From the NCBI RefSeq assembly GCF_002216065.1, contig NZ_CP022282.1, positions 2,604,001-2,668,000 on the forward strand: DNA of 64,000 nt. Reading direction: 5' to 3'. Under the pieces are notes generated by a model. That model was not told the origin of the DNA. It was given only the letters and a program-made list of their open reading frames with translations, and did not search any database. The stretch is from Chryseobacterium sp. T16E-39 (GTDB lineage Bacteria; Bacteroidota; Bacteroidia; Flavobacteriales; Weeksellaceae). The first letter of the stretch is position 1. Each line of letters opens with the position of its first letter. This document shows, piece after piece, positions 18,122 to 28,700 of the stretch. The position numbers were made by a program, and so were the translations under genes.

Positions 18122-19351
18122 TTAGACTTTCCACCTTTCTCCATTGATATAAATATTTTCAGCGGTTAAACTTCCTTGGTTATATAGTACATTTTGAAAA
18201 TTATCCGTTTTAAAAGTTACAAAATCTGCTTTTAATCCTTTTTCTAATCTTCCCCTGTCTTCTAATCCCAGAGCATATGCTGAGCGAAAAGTTATTCCTG
18301 CCAAAACTTCGGCAGTGGTTAACTTTTGGTATGTTGCTAAAATGGAAGCCTGAGTAATTAAGTTACCCATTGGCGCGGAACCCGGGTTCCAGTCACTGGC
18401 TATTGCAAGAATAGCTCCTGCATCCAACAACTTTCGTGCCGGAGTGAACTTTTCCCCCAATCCTAAACTTGCTCCCGGCAATGCTGTAGCTACAATATTA
18501 GAATGAGCAATAAACTCAATATCTTCATCAATTGTAGCCTCCAAATGATCCGCAGATTGCGCTCCCACTTCAACTGCAATCCTGGAGCTTCCCGGGGTGA
18601 ACTGGTCTGCATGAACTGTTATTTCAAAACCGAGTTCTTTAGTTTTTAATAAAAATTCTTTACTTTCTTCTGGTTGAAATGCTGACTTTTCAATAAAGAT
18701 ATCCACTCTTTTTGCAAGATTTTCATCTTTTACTTTAGGTAAAATCTCTGTAATAATAAAATTCAAATATTCTTTATTATCCCCGTCAAAATCTCTCGGC
18801 TTTAAATGGGCTGAAAGACATGTTGGAATCAGCGTAGCTTTAGTTCTTTCCTGAGCCTGTTTGATCATCCTTAGCATCTTCAGTTCATTTTCTACATCTA
18901 ATCCATACCCGCTCTTCACTTCAATAGTAGTAATTCCTAAAGAAATAAGAAAATTAATTCTTTCCAATAAAGTTTTTAACAACTCTTCTTCTGAGGCATT
19001 TCTTGTGTGCTGAACGGAACTCCAGATCCCTCCTCCACTCTCTGCGATTTCAAGATAGGTCTTTCCGGCATTTCTCATTGCAAAATCATTGGCTCGGTTA
19101 CCTCCAAAACAAATATGGGTATGAGAATCCACAAAAGCAGGCATTGCAATCTGGCCATCTTCAACTTCTTCAATTGTTGCACCTCCATATTCTGATTTTA
19201 ACTCTTTGAAATTTCCAAGCTTTTGGATTTTATGATCATCAATCAGAATTCCTGCATCAACGATTACTTCAAGTTGATCGTCAGATAATTTTCCTCTTAA
19301 CGAAAGATTGGCTAGTGTAATGATTTGCTTAAATGGTCCTATTAATTTCAT
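18122..19351 (-). CDS. hutI: Imidazolonepropionase
   Basis: 409 residues, full length. The amidohydrolase metal motif appears in AFVDSHTHICFGGNR, with further ligand regions in EITVHADQFTPG and ALPGASLGLG...ASDWNPGSAP. It opens the ring of imidazolone propionate to give formimidoyl-glutamate, the substrate of HutG encoded downstream. hutH and hutU are not in the window. A -7 box TATTTTTG (minus strand, 19398-19405) lies 47 bases before the start and shares the gap with the divergent ruvB promoter. Confidence 0.95.
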   Translation of the reverse strand: MKLIGPFKQIITLANLSLRGKLSDDQLEVIVDAGILIDDHKIQKLGNFKELKSEYGGATIEEVEDGQIAMPAFVDSHTHICFGGNRANDFAMRNAGKTYLEIAESGGGIWSSVQHTRNASEEELLKTLLERINFLISLGITTIEVKSGYGLDVENELKMLRMIKQAQERTKATLIPTCLSAHLKPRDFDGDNKEYLNFIITEILPKVKDENLAKRVDIFIEKSAFQPEESKEFLLKTKELGFEITVHADQFTPGSSRIAVEVGAQSADHLEATIDEDIEFIAHSNIVATALPGASLGLGEKFTPARKLLDAGAILAIASDWNPGSAPMGNLITQASILATYQKLTTAEVLAGITFRSAYALGLEDRGRLEKGLKADFVTFKTDNFQNVLYNQGSLTAENIYINGERWKV

Positions 19352-19397
19352 AAGTATATGATCAGAAAAAGTTGTAGTGAGATTTAAATTTCCAGTC

Positions 19398-19480
19398 CAA
19401 AAATACTTAAAAAATATCTTTTAACCTTCATTTTTTAGCATAACCTTTTCCCTACCGTAAGTCTAAAATCCCTATCTTTG
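19398..19480. promoter_or_regulatory. Divergent promoters of hutI and ruvB
   Basis: TATTTTTG at 19398-19405 on the minus strand fits a -7 box for hutI. TATCTTTG at 19473-19480 on the plus strand fits one for ruvB, 20 bases before its ATG. Neither has a clear TTG at -33. Confidence 0.5.
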
Positions 19481-19499
19481 AGGTAAATGAAATGAATTA

Positions 19500-20522
19500 A
19501 TGCCTGACTTTTTACATCCAGATAAAGAAAACTTTTCTCATGAGGAACTCATGCAGGAAGAACAAATTCGCCCCCAGAGTTTTAAGGATTTTGCGGGACA
19601 GAGAAAGACGCTGGAAAATCTCGAAGTTTTTGTGACAGCTGCCAAAAAACGTGGTGGAGCTCTTGATCATGTTCTTCTTCACGGCCCACCAGGTCTTGGA
19701 AAAACAACTTTAGCTAACATTATAGCAAACGAATTGGGTGTAAACTGTAAGATCACATCAGGTCCCGTTTTGGATAAACCCGGAAGTCTTGCAGGACTCT
19801 TAACTAATCTTGAAGAGAATGATGTTCTCTTCATCGATGAGATTCACCGTTTATCGCCTGTAGTTGAAGAATATCTTTATTCTGCTATGGAAGATTATAA
19901 GATTGATATTATGCTCGAGACCGGTCCCAATGCGCGAAGTGTTCAGATTGGGCTCAATCCTTTTACTTTAGTAGGAGCAACTACCCGAAGCGGAATGCTT
20001 ACTAAACCGATGTTGGCCAGATTTGGTATTCAGAGCAGACTAGAATATTACACAATAGAACTTTTATCAATGATCATTATTAGAAGTTCAAGAGTTCTGG
20101 GGGTAAAGATTTATGAAGATGCCGCCATTGAAATTGCACGGAGAAGCCGTGGGACACCCAGGATTGCCAATGCATTGTTACGTAGGGTACGGGATTTTGC
20201 AGAAATAAAAGGCAATGGAGAAATTGAAATCAATATTACAAAATATGCCTTGAATTCTCTAAATGTAGATGAGTTCGGCCTGGATGAGATGGATAATAAG
20301 ATCATGCGCGTTATGATTGAAAATTTCAAAGGAAAACCTGTCGGTATTTCTGCCCTGGCGACTTCAATTGCAGAAAACCCTGAAACATTAGAAGAGGTCT
20401 ATGAACCATTTTTAATTCAGGAAGGATTTATTATCCGTACTCCGAGAGGAAGAGAAGTGACAGAGAAAGCTTATAAACATTTGCAGATTGCGATCCCTAA
20501 AAATCCTGGAGAATTATTTTAG
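19500..20522 (+). CDS. ruvB: Holliday junction branch migration helicase RuvB
   Basis: 340 residues, standard length. An AAA+ ATPase with Walker [13 protein letters not shown], Walker [10 protein letters not shown], sensor/arginine-finger region [18 protein letters not shown], and the C-terminal winged-helix DNA-binding domain (ending [19 protein letters not shown]). It drives branch migration of recombination intermediates together with RuvA. It starts a same-strand run with a PaiB-like gene six bases later, an MBL hydrolase and coaE. Confidence 0.97.
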   Translation: MPDFLHPDKENFSHEELMQEEQIRPQSFKDFAGQRKTLENLEVFVTAAKKRGGALDHVLLHGPPGLGKTTLANIIANELGVNCKITSGPVLDKPGSLAGLLTNLEENDVLFIDEIHRLSPVVEEYLYSAMEDYKIDIMLETGPNARSVQIGLNPFTLVGATTRSGMLTKPMLARFGIQSRLEYYTIELLSMIIIRSSRVLGVKIYEDAAIEIARRSRGTPRIANALLRRVRDFAEIKGNGEIEINITKYALNSLNVDEFGLDEMDNKIMRVMIENFKGKPVGISALATSIAENPETLEEVYEPFLIQEGFIIRTPRGREVTEKAYKHLQIAIPKNPGELF

Positions 20523-20528
20523 TAAGTT

Positions 20529-21140
20529 ATGTTTATCCCAAAATTATACAAGAGCGAAGATTATAATGTAATGCGTGAAATCATTAAGGAAAATGCTTTC
20601 GCTTTATTTATTTCTTCGGTTGACAAGATAAGGGCAACTCATTCTATGATGATGCTTAATGAAGACGATCCGGACCATATTTATGTTGAGACCCACATTT
20701 CAAGGGCAAACCCGCAGGCAAAGACCTTGAAAAATGGGGATGAAGTGGTATGCGACTTTTTAGGAGCACACACTTATATCTCCAGCAGTTGGTACAATCA
20801 TATCAATGTTTCAACGTGGAACTATGAAGCGGTACAGATTCATGGTAAAGTTGAACTCATGAACAATGAGGAGCTCTACAGCCATTTAGATAAACTAACC
20901 CTCAAATATGAAAGCTTCCAACAGTGTCCTGTATTGGTGAAAAATATGGGTAAGGAGTTTGTGGAAAAGGAAATGAAAGGTGCATTTGGAATAAAAATAA
21001 TCCCCGCAGAAATATTTATAAAACAAAAACTTTCTCAAAACAGGAAAGAGGAAGATTATCAAAACATTATTTCTCATCTTGAAAAATCTGATGATCAGGG
21101 GAAAAAGATTGCTGAAAAAATGAAACTTAATAAAAAGTAA
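20529..21140 (+). CDS. PaiB-like FMN-binding protein
   Basis: 203 residues with the split-barrel flavin fold of the family annotated as FMN-binding negative transcriptional regulators. Typical stretches are the N-terminal MFIPKLYKSEDYNVMREII, AHTYISSSWY, STWNYEAVQIHG, and the C-terminal MKGAFGIKIIPAEIF. Family members bind FMN; the repressor role was proposed for Bacillus PaiB and is not shown here. It begins six bases after ruvB, so it is probably cotranscribed with it. Confidence 0.88.
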   Translation: MFIPKLYKSEDYNVMREIIKENAFALFISSVDKIRATHSMMMLNEDDPDHIYVETHISRANPQAKTLKNGDEVVCDFLGAHTYISSSWYNHINVSTWNYEAVQIHGKVELMNNEELYSHLDKLTLKYESFQQCPVLVKNMGKEFVEKEMKGAFGIKIIPAEIFIKQKLSQNRKEEDYQNIISHLEKSDDQGKKIAEKMKLNKK

Positions 21141-21165
21141 AATACATTATAAAACATAATATTAT

Positions 21166-22032
21166 ATGAAGTTATATCCAATACAATGTGGAAAATTTAA
21201 ACTGGACGGCGGTGCTATGTTCGGAGTCGTCCCAAAGAGTCTGTGGGAAAAAACCAATCCTGCAGACGATAGAAATCTGATAGAACTGGGAACAAGATCT
21301 TTATTAATCGAAGACGGCAAGAAACTTATTTTAGTGGATTGCGGTTTGGGAAATAAGCAAGATGAAAAATTTTTCGGACATTATTCTCTTTGGGGAGATG
21401 ATAATTTAGATAAAAGCTTAAAAAAATACGGTTTCGTAAAGGAAGATATTACTGATGTCTTTTTCACCCATTTACATTTTGACCATTGTGGCGGTGCCAT
21501 TGAATGGAACGATGATAAAACAGGCTATAGACCGGCCTTTAAAAATGCTCATTTCTGGACTAATGAAAACCATTGGCAGTGGGCCACCGAACCCAATCCC
21601 AGAGAGAAGGCAAGTTTTTTAAAAGAAAACATTCTTCCCATACAGGAAAGCGGTCAGTTGAATTTTCTACCCCTCCCAACTACAGGGAATTATGGCTTTG
21701 CTCCGGACCTGAAAATGGATGTCATCTTTGTAGATGGACATACTGAAAAGCAAATGCTTCCAGTAATCCAGTATCAGGAAAAAACAATTGTTTTTGCGGC
21801 GGATCTTATTCCTACGGCCGGACACATCAATCCGGTTTATGTAATGGGATATGACACAAGACCTCTTTTAACAGTAGAGGAAAAAGCAAAATTTTTAAAG
21901 CAATGTGTTGATAACGAGTATTTATTATTCTTCGAACATGATGCAAACCATGAACTCGCAAGTCTTAAAATGACTGAAAAGGGAGTAAGACTTGATGAGA
22001 TCCACAGTTTTAATGATGTTTTTGGATATTAA
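21166..22032 (+). CDS. MBL-fold metallo-hydrolase
   Basis: 288 residues with no signal peptide. The metallo-beta-lactamase metal motif is THLHFDHCGG (HxHxDH), followed by IFVDGHTEKQMLP, VFAADLIPTAGHIN and a late His in FFEHDANHE, giving a two-metal site. Related cytoplasmic members include lactonases and other hydrolases; the substrate cannot be set from sequence. Its stop codon ends exactly where a TTG opens the coaE frame, six bases before the coaE ATG. Confidence 0.88.
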   Translation: MKLYPIQCGKFKLDGGAMFGVVPKSLWEKTNPADDRNLIELGTRSLLIEDGKKLILVDCGLGNKQDEKFFGHYSLWGDDNLDKSLKKYGFVKEDITDVFFTHLHFDHCGGAIEWNDDKTGYRPAFKNAHFWTNENHWQWATEPNPREKASFLKENILPIQESGQLNFLPLPTTGNYGFAPDLKMDVIFVDGHTEKQMLPVIQYQEKTIVFAADLIPTAGHINPVYVMGYDTRPLLTVEEKAKFLKQCVDNEYLLFFEHDANHELASLKMTEKGVRLDEIHSFNDVFGY

Positions 22033-22038
22033 TTGACT

Positions 22039-22668
22039 ATGGAAGAACTACATTCAGAAACACAAAAAACAGAACCAGAACCATCACCCAAGATCATTGG
22101 TCTTACAGGGGGAATAGGTTCGGGAAAAACAACAGTAGCCCAATTTATTGAAGAATGCGGATTTCCCGTTTATTATTCTGACGATAGAGCAAAGACAATT
22201 GTCAATGACAATGAAATTTTAAAGGAAAGAATTAAAGAACTTTTAGGAGATGAATCTTATGATGAGAATGGCTCTTATAATAGAAAATTTGTTGCGGAAA
22301 AGGTATTTAACAATGCAGATCTACTCCAACAGTTAAATGGTATCATACACCCTGCTGTTCGAATTGATTTTGAAGAGTGGGTGAAAAAACAATCTAAATA
22401 TTTGGTATTTAAAGAGACTGCGCTATTGTTTGAATTGAAGCTCAATTTACAGTGTTATAAATCTCTCCTGGTGACAGCCCAGGATAATATCAGAATAAAA
22501 AGAGTAATGGATAGGGATAACAAAACCTATCGCGAGGTACAGACAATCATGGAGCGGCAAATGCCCGAGAAAGAGAAAATAAAAATAGCCGATTATATTA
22601 TTTATAATGACACCAATCTGGAAGATCTAAAAGAACAAACAGAACGTGTTATCTTCGAAATAGAATAA
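22039..22668 (+). CDS. coaE: Dephospho-CoA kinase
   Basis: 209 residues from ATG at 22039; an in-frame TTG six bases earlier is less likely. The P-loop is LTGGIGSGKTTVAQF, the substrate site YYSDDRAK, and the lid region RDNKTYREVQTIMERQMPEKEK. It phosphorylates dephospho-CoA, the last step of coenzyme A synthesis. The first 16 residues are a short polar extension before the kinase core. The gene ends the ruvB run and is closed by a strong terminator. Confidence 0.95.
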   Translation: MEELHSETQKTEPEPSPKIIGLTGGIGSGKTTVAQFIEECGFPVYYSDDRAKTIVNDNEILKERIKELLGDESYDENGSYNRKFVAEKVFNNADLLQQLNGIIHPAVRIDFEEWVKKQSKYLVFKETALLFELKLNLQCYKSLLVTAQDNIRIKRVMDRDNKTYREVQTIMERQMPEKEKIKIADYIIYNDTNLEDLKEQTERVIFEIE

Positions 22669-22670
22669 AT

Positions 22671-22707
22671 AAAAAACTCGTTAGACATTTTCTAACGAGT
22701 TTTTTTA
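22671..22707 (+). terminator. Terminator after coaE
   Basis: A perfect 10-bp stem ACTCGTTAGA (22676-22685) with its complement at 22691-22700 is followed by seven T. Confidence 0.9.
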
Positions 22708-22712
22708 TTGCC

Positions 22713-22741
22713 AAAAAAATAAGCTCTCATTTCTAAGAGCT
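22713..22741 (-). terminator. Terminator after the giant protease gene
   Basis: On the minus strand a GAGCTCT/AGAGCTT hairpin (22721-22741, one mismatch) is followed by ATTTTTT. It lies 25 bases past the stop codon of the 2152-residue protein. Confidence 0.7.
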
Positions 22742-22766
22742 CATTTTATTTAATAATGATTATTTA

Positions 22767-25700
22767 TTATTCTTTGATAAATTTCTTCTGAGCTGTGCCT
22801 TGAACATCTTCGATGTCGATCACATATACTCCATTTATCAATCTGCTAACATCGATCTTATTATTCAGGATGACTCCGCTAATAACAAGCTGTCCTGCCG
22901 CATTGTATAGTTTATAATTAGCTTTCTTACTAATATTTTTCACATACAATACTGAGCTTACCGGGTTAGGATAAATCAGAATTTCTGTTTGATTAACAGG
23001 ATTAGGTACTGTTCTTTTAGAAATTCTCACTGTATAATCCTCAACCTCTCCATTTGCAAAGCTTATACAATTCACAGGAATACCTCCTTTTTGCATCGCA
23101 ACTCTCATTACAACATATTTGTAGTCTGTCATACTGATGAATGCATCTGCAGGTACACTAAACGTTCCTTTAACAGGCGTTACCGTGTTAGGTGAAGATA
23201 CAAGGATTCTTTCACTAGGATCGAAAGTTCCGCTTCTGTCGAAATCTATCCATACAGCAATACCTTCGTCATTGGTTGTTCCTGTCCAAGATTTAGTAAT
23301 TGAAATTTCATTACCTGAAGAACCTTGAATCAATTCGATGAATTTTTCAGGAATTCCTGTAAAGTCTGAATAATTCTGAGCATTTGAATCGTTAGACATT
23401 TGTGGCTTATCAGTAGGTTTTACTGTAACGTTAGAAATGTACTCACTAACAGAACTTCCGGACGACATCTGACAGTAAATTACAGTCGGAGTTGTAAAGA
23501 AGTATGGAGGTGTAAAGGTACCAGGTGTACCGCTACAGATATTAGCAACCTGCATTTCATATTTCGTTAATTCAGTTAACCCTGTAAGAGTAAGTGTATT
23601 TGTCGCTACCGGAATCGTTGTCCAGCTTGGAATACCTACTTTTCTATATCTTAAGATATAGGTAGCTCCAGGGAATGGATCCCAAACTACGATTGCTGTT
23701 GTAGGAGTCAAGTTAGTTATCGTTAATCCAGGAGGCGGCAATTCACACGTTCTCTCTGTTGTAAACACCTTAGGGTTTGAATATGGGTTAATTGTTGTTT
23801 CACCCACACACTTATTAGCCACCTGAACCTCATAAGTCGTATAAGGACTTAATCCGGTCAATGGATAAGAGTTCCCAGGTGTTACCGGTACTGTTACATC
23901 AATCCAGGTGGTTGTTCCTACAATTCTGTATCGTAATACATATGTTGCACTAGGTACAACTGGTGCCCATGTAACCAATGCTGAGTTTGTTGTAATGTTA
24001 CTAATGGTTACAGTAGGAGGCGTAGGATCACATCTTGTAGAGAATGTCTTAATTGGCGTAAACACTCCTGGTGTGGTTCCACAACTTGCAGCAACCTGTA
24101 CTTCATACGTAGTTGCAGGAGTTAAACCAGTCAATGTAATAGGTGGATTACCTAAAAGTGTAGATACGTTAACGCTTGTCCATGCTGTAGATCCTAAAGG
24201 TCTGTATTGTAAAATATACGTAAGACCATTTGTTACACCTGTCCAGTTTATGATAGCTGAAGTATGGGTAATGGTACTAAAGTTTAGGTTGGTTGGTGTA
24301 CCTGTCGCACATGGTCTGATTCTTACCGCATAATCTTCTACCTCACCATTTACAGCCACCTGACACATAACCGGAGAACTGTTGCGTTTTAGCACTACTC
24401 TCATTGTCGTTGTCAGAGGTCCGCTATATGCTGTCGAAGGCACATTGAATAATGATGTAACCGTATTTGTTGAATTCGACGGTGATGACATGATTTGTTC
24501 ATTTGCTTCGAACACTCCATTTCGGTTAAAATCGATCCATGCGCTTACGGCATCACTATTTGTAGCACCAGCCCATCCTTTAGTAACAGATAGTTTATTT
24601 CCTGTTGAACCAAGTTCCAGGTTAACCAACGTAGGAGGTGTTGTATAACTGATATAGTTTGTTTGAACCGAAGTATTACTCATTGGTGCAATACCTGGGT
24701 TTACAGAGGCAACCGTTACATTCGCAATGTAATCGTTGGTTCCTGTTCCTGTCATATTACAATAACTAATAGCAGTTGTTGTAAATGGTATCGAAGCAGA
24801 GAACCCTCCTAGAGTACCACTACATCTCGTTGCAACTTGTACCTGATATGTAGTTAGCTCGGTAAGTCCGGTAATCGTGTAGCTGTTACCAGGCGCAAGA
24901 ACAGGGTCAATAGTTGTCCAAGCTCCTGTAGCTCCAAGTCTCCATCTTAATACGTAAGTAGCACCTGTAGCCGCCATCCAAGAGACATTTGCTGTCGTTG
25001 CTGTAATATTAGATACTGTAATATTACTTGGAGGTGCTGTAGTACATGGCTGGATATCTACAAATTTCACAGCATAGTCTTCTACCTCACCATTACTTGT
25101 AAGGTTCTGACATGCATTATCAATTGTATTATAATAAACAATGACACGCATTTTCACAATGTTTGTTCCGGTATATGCCGTAGCAGGAACAGTAAAGGTC
25201 GCAGTTACAGGAGTTGTACTGGAATACCCCAGATTCATTACTCTTTCCGCACCATTGTCAAAGATACCATCGCCGTTATAATCTATCCATACAGAAGTAG
25301 CATATGTACTTGATAAGATTACTCTTCCAATGGAAATGTTATTTCCTGTAGAACCACGAACAAATGTAATAAGCTTGGTCGGGTCCGGAGAATAATCAGT
25401 ATACGTCGTAGCTCCGGAATTATTGATCATCACGATAGAATTGGTAGGAGTGACTGTTACATTATTTATATAACCATCTCCTACTGTCGCCGTTCCTGAA
25501 TTACAATAACTGATCGCCGATGTTGTAAAGTTTACAGATGGAGACCAAGCTCCCTGAGCACCACTACAAATTGTTGCAACCTGTACCTCATAAGGAGTTG
25601 TTGCATTTAAGTTCAAAATCGTATAGATATATCCAGGTGCAGGAACAGGATTAACTGTTATCCAAGCAGCTGATGCTGTCGGCTTATACCTCAAAGCGTA

Positions 25701-28700
25701 AGTTGCCCCAGTAGCATTCAGCCATGAAACTGTAGCTGTAGATGCAGTAACACCATTTACCATAATTGGCGCTGGTGGTGCAGGAGAACATGGCTGTAAG
25801 TCTACAATTTTCACAGCATAGTCTTCAATTTCACCATTCGTAATATTTACACATGGATCAGTAACGGTAGATGAAGAAATAATTACCCTCATTCTAAGAG
25901 TAAGCGGACCGTTATATGATGTATTCGGAACTGTAAATGTCGCAGTGATAGGTGTTGTATTATTTGGTGTTGTATTGATTACCCTTTCATTTGCTTCAAA
26001 TATTCCGTTTCTGTTAAAGTCAATCCAGGCTCCAACTGCTAAAGAAGGAGGGAATGTACTTGGTGTAATCCAAGATTTACCAACTGAAATACCATTGTTT
26101 ACAGAACCACGTACTAATGTTACCAATTTGGTTGGATCCGGAGTATAATTTGTGTAGGAATTTGCTCCGGTGTCATTATTCATAACATATGAATTAGTTG
26201 CCGTTATCTTAACGTTTGAAATATATCCGTTCGAACTATTCCCCGTCACATTACAATAGTTTACAGCCGGGGTACTGAATTGAACAGGAGCTGTAAAGGT
26301 TCCCGTTGTTCCGGAACATATATAAGCCACACGAACTTCATACTGAGAAGATTCCGTTAAACCTGTGATGGTATATGCATTCGTCGTTAAAGGAACTGGT
26401 GTCCAGGTAGTCGCTCCTACAGCTCTATATTCTAAAATATAAGTTGCTCCAATAGCAGGATCCCACATTACATATGCTGATGTTGCGGTAATATTAGTTA
26501 CACTAAGGTTTAAAGGCGCATTACTTGTACAAGGTATTGGCTGAATTAACTTCACTGCATAATCTTCAACTTCACCATCACCAAAGTTTTGACACATGAT
26601 TGGAGAAGTAATATATCGCATTGCCACTCTCATTCTTGTAGTTGACGGGCCATTGTATGCGGTTGCAGGAACATTAAAAGTAGCCGTTACCGGAGTAGTC
26701 GTGTTAGAAGGTGAATTCATCACTTGCTCGGAAGCATCAAAAATACCATTTCTATCAAAATCTATCCATACTCCTACTGCCTCTGAATAAGTAAATCCTC
26801 CAGGATAAAATTTAGAAACAGAAACTGTATTGCTTGCAGATCCTATAACCAAATTGATCAGGGCACTTGGAGTAGTTGTATAATCTGTATAGGTACTTCC
26901 TACTGAATTATTACTCATCACAGCTGCCCCATTTGGAGTTACTGTTACATTAGAAATATATTCACTTGCGAAGTTACTTGATTGCATCTGACAATAGTTC
27001 AATCCAGGAGTTGTAAAATTCACAGAAGCAGAGAAAGCACCCTGAGTTCCTGAACATACATTTGCGACCTGTACTTCATATTGGATTCCATCAGTTAATC
27101 CTGTTAATACAACAGTATTAGTCGTTGCATTTACAGGAATCCATGTAGTACTTCCTACCGGACGATATTGAACAACATATGTTGCTCCCGCAGAAGCTGC
27201 CCATGAAACCGTTGCTTGCGTCTGAGTGACTGCAGAAACAACGACACCTGTTGTTGGAGCTCCGGTACAAGCAGCTAAACTTGCTACCGTTGCACTTCCT
27301 ATGGCATAAAATACGTTACCAATAGAACTTACTCTGATTTTAACTGTAGAACCTAATGTTAAAGCCCCGAATGTTAAAGACTCGCTTCCATCATTTGCTG
27401 TTGAAGGAGTTAAAACATTCCAGGTAACACCATTATCTGTTGTATAATCAATTTTTACATTGGCCACACTATATGGTGCCGCTGTAGTATTTACAACATC
27501 CCAGGTTACTGTAGTTGGACCATTATTATAGGCAGTTGCAGTCGTTACTTTAAAAGGACCGTCGTTACCAACAATAATTGTCTGATCTGAATATTGGGTC
27601 TGTTGTTGATTAGCTATAGGGCTGTTATCTCTTACTGTTACAGAGAACTTAGTAGTTCTTGCCACAGTAGAAACTGACTCCCAGCCATTATTTGAATTAT
27701 TAAGAACTCCAGCTAACACTGAAGATAATTTAGGAAAATATCTTGTAGGGCTTGTCGTTGGATTTAAAGATCTGAACGTAGCCCCTGTAGTAGTGGTTCC
27801 TAAGTTATTTTTATTAATCGTAATACTCGCATTATCTACCTCTTCCCAGGTATAGGTCATTGGATCATTTTCAGGATCTGTAGCAGATGCTGTTAATACA
27901 AATGCTGTTCCCTTAGGAATGTTATAGGTGGGTAAAGCTGCAATTACAGGTGGATTATTTGCAACCGGAGTTTCCACATCACAGGTTTTGCTAATCAAAT
28001 TAGCCTGTACCTGTTTAATACTTGCAATATGAAAATAATCATCTGAATGAGGCTGCACATCAGTATTGGCACCGGTAATTCCAGCATAGCCCATTATCGT
28101 TGATCCTGAACCAGGTTCCATATTCACCCCCGTTCCTTCAAGTGCATGAGAGAAAGTATGGTTACCTCCCAACTGGTGACCCATTTCATGAGCCACATAG
28201 TCAATATCAAAATTGTCCCCCTGCGGGATTCCATCTGCTGGAGATGTATATCCGGAACCTTTTCCTTTAGGAACTCCTGTAGTTGGATCCACACAGACGC
28301 ATCCTATACATCCTGCGTTACCTCCACCTCCTGAAGCACCAAATAAATGCCCAATATCATAATTGGCATTTCCAACGTTAGCAGTTAATGTATTTTGCAA
28401 TTCTAAATTCCAAGCACCTCCTGCTCCAGCAGCAGCCGGAGAATAAGGATCGGTTGCAGCATTGGTATAAATTACCCCAGGAAAATTCTGTAAATTTAAA
28501 TGAAGTGCAAAATCTTTTTCAAAGACCCCATTTACTCTTGTCAGGGTTGCATTAATTGCAGTCAATGCTCCGGCAACTGTACCCCCATGGAATTGGGTAT
28601 ACTCTCCCGTCACAGACATTACCAATCGCATTGTTCTATACTTCTTATCAGAAGATTTAGAAAAATTAGTGGTTTGGTTAGTAAATGCAGCACCCTTGTC

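Noticed and set aside
18057..18180. Short plus-strand frame beginning MKNNRFIKETYNKI
   Set aside because: It runs into the end of hutI on the opposite strand and resembles nothing known.
23800..27300. Recurring similar DNA segments, at first sight a mobile-element array or CRISPR
   Set aside because: The repeats are in phase with the reading frame, ~600-700 bases long and encode FN3-GEVED units; there are no short spacers or transposase.
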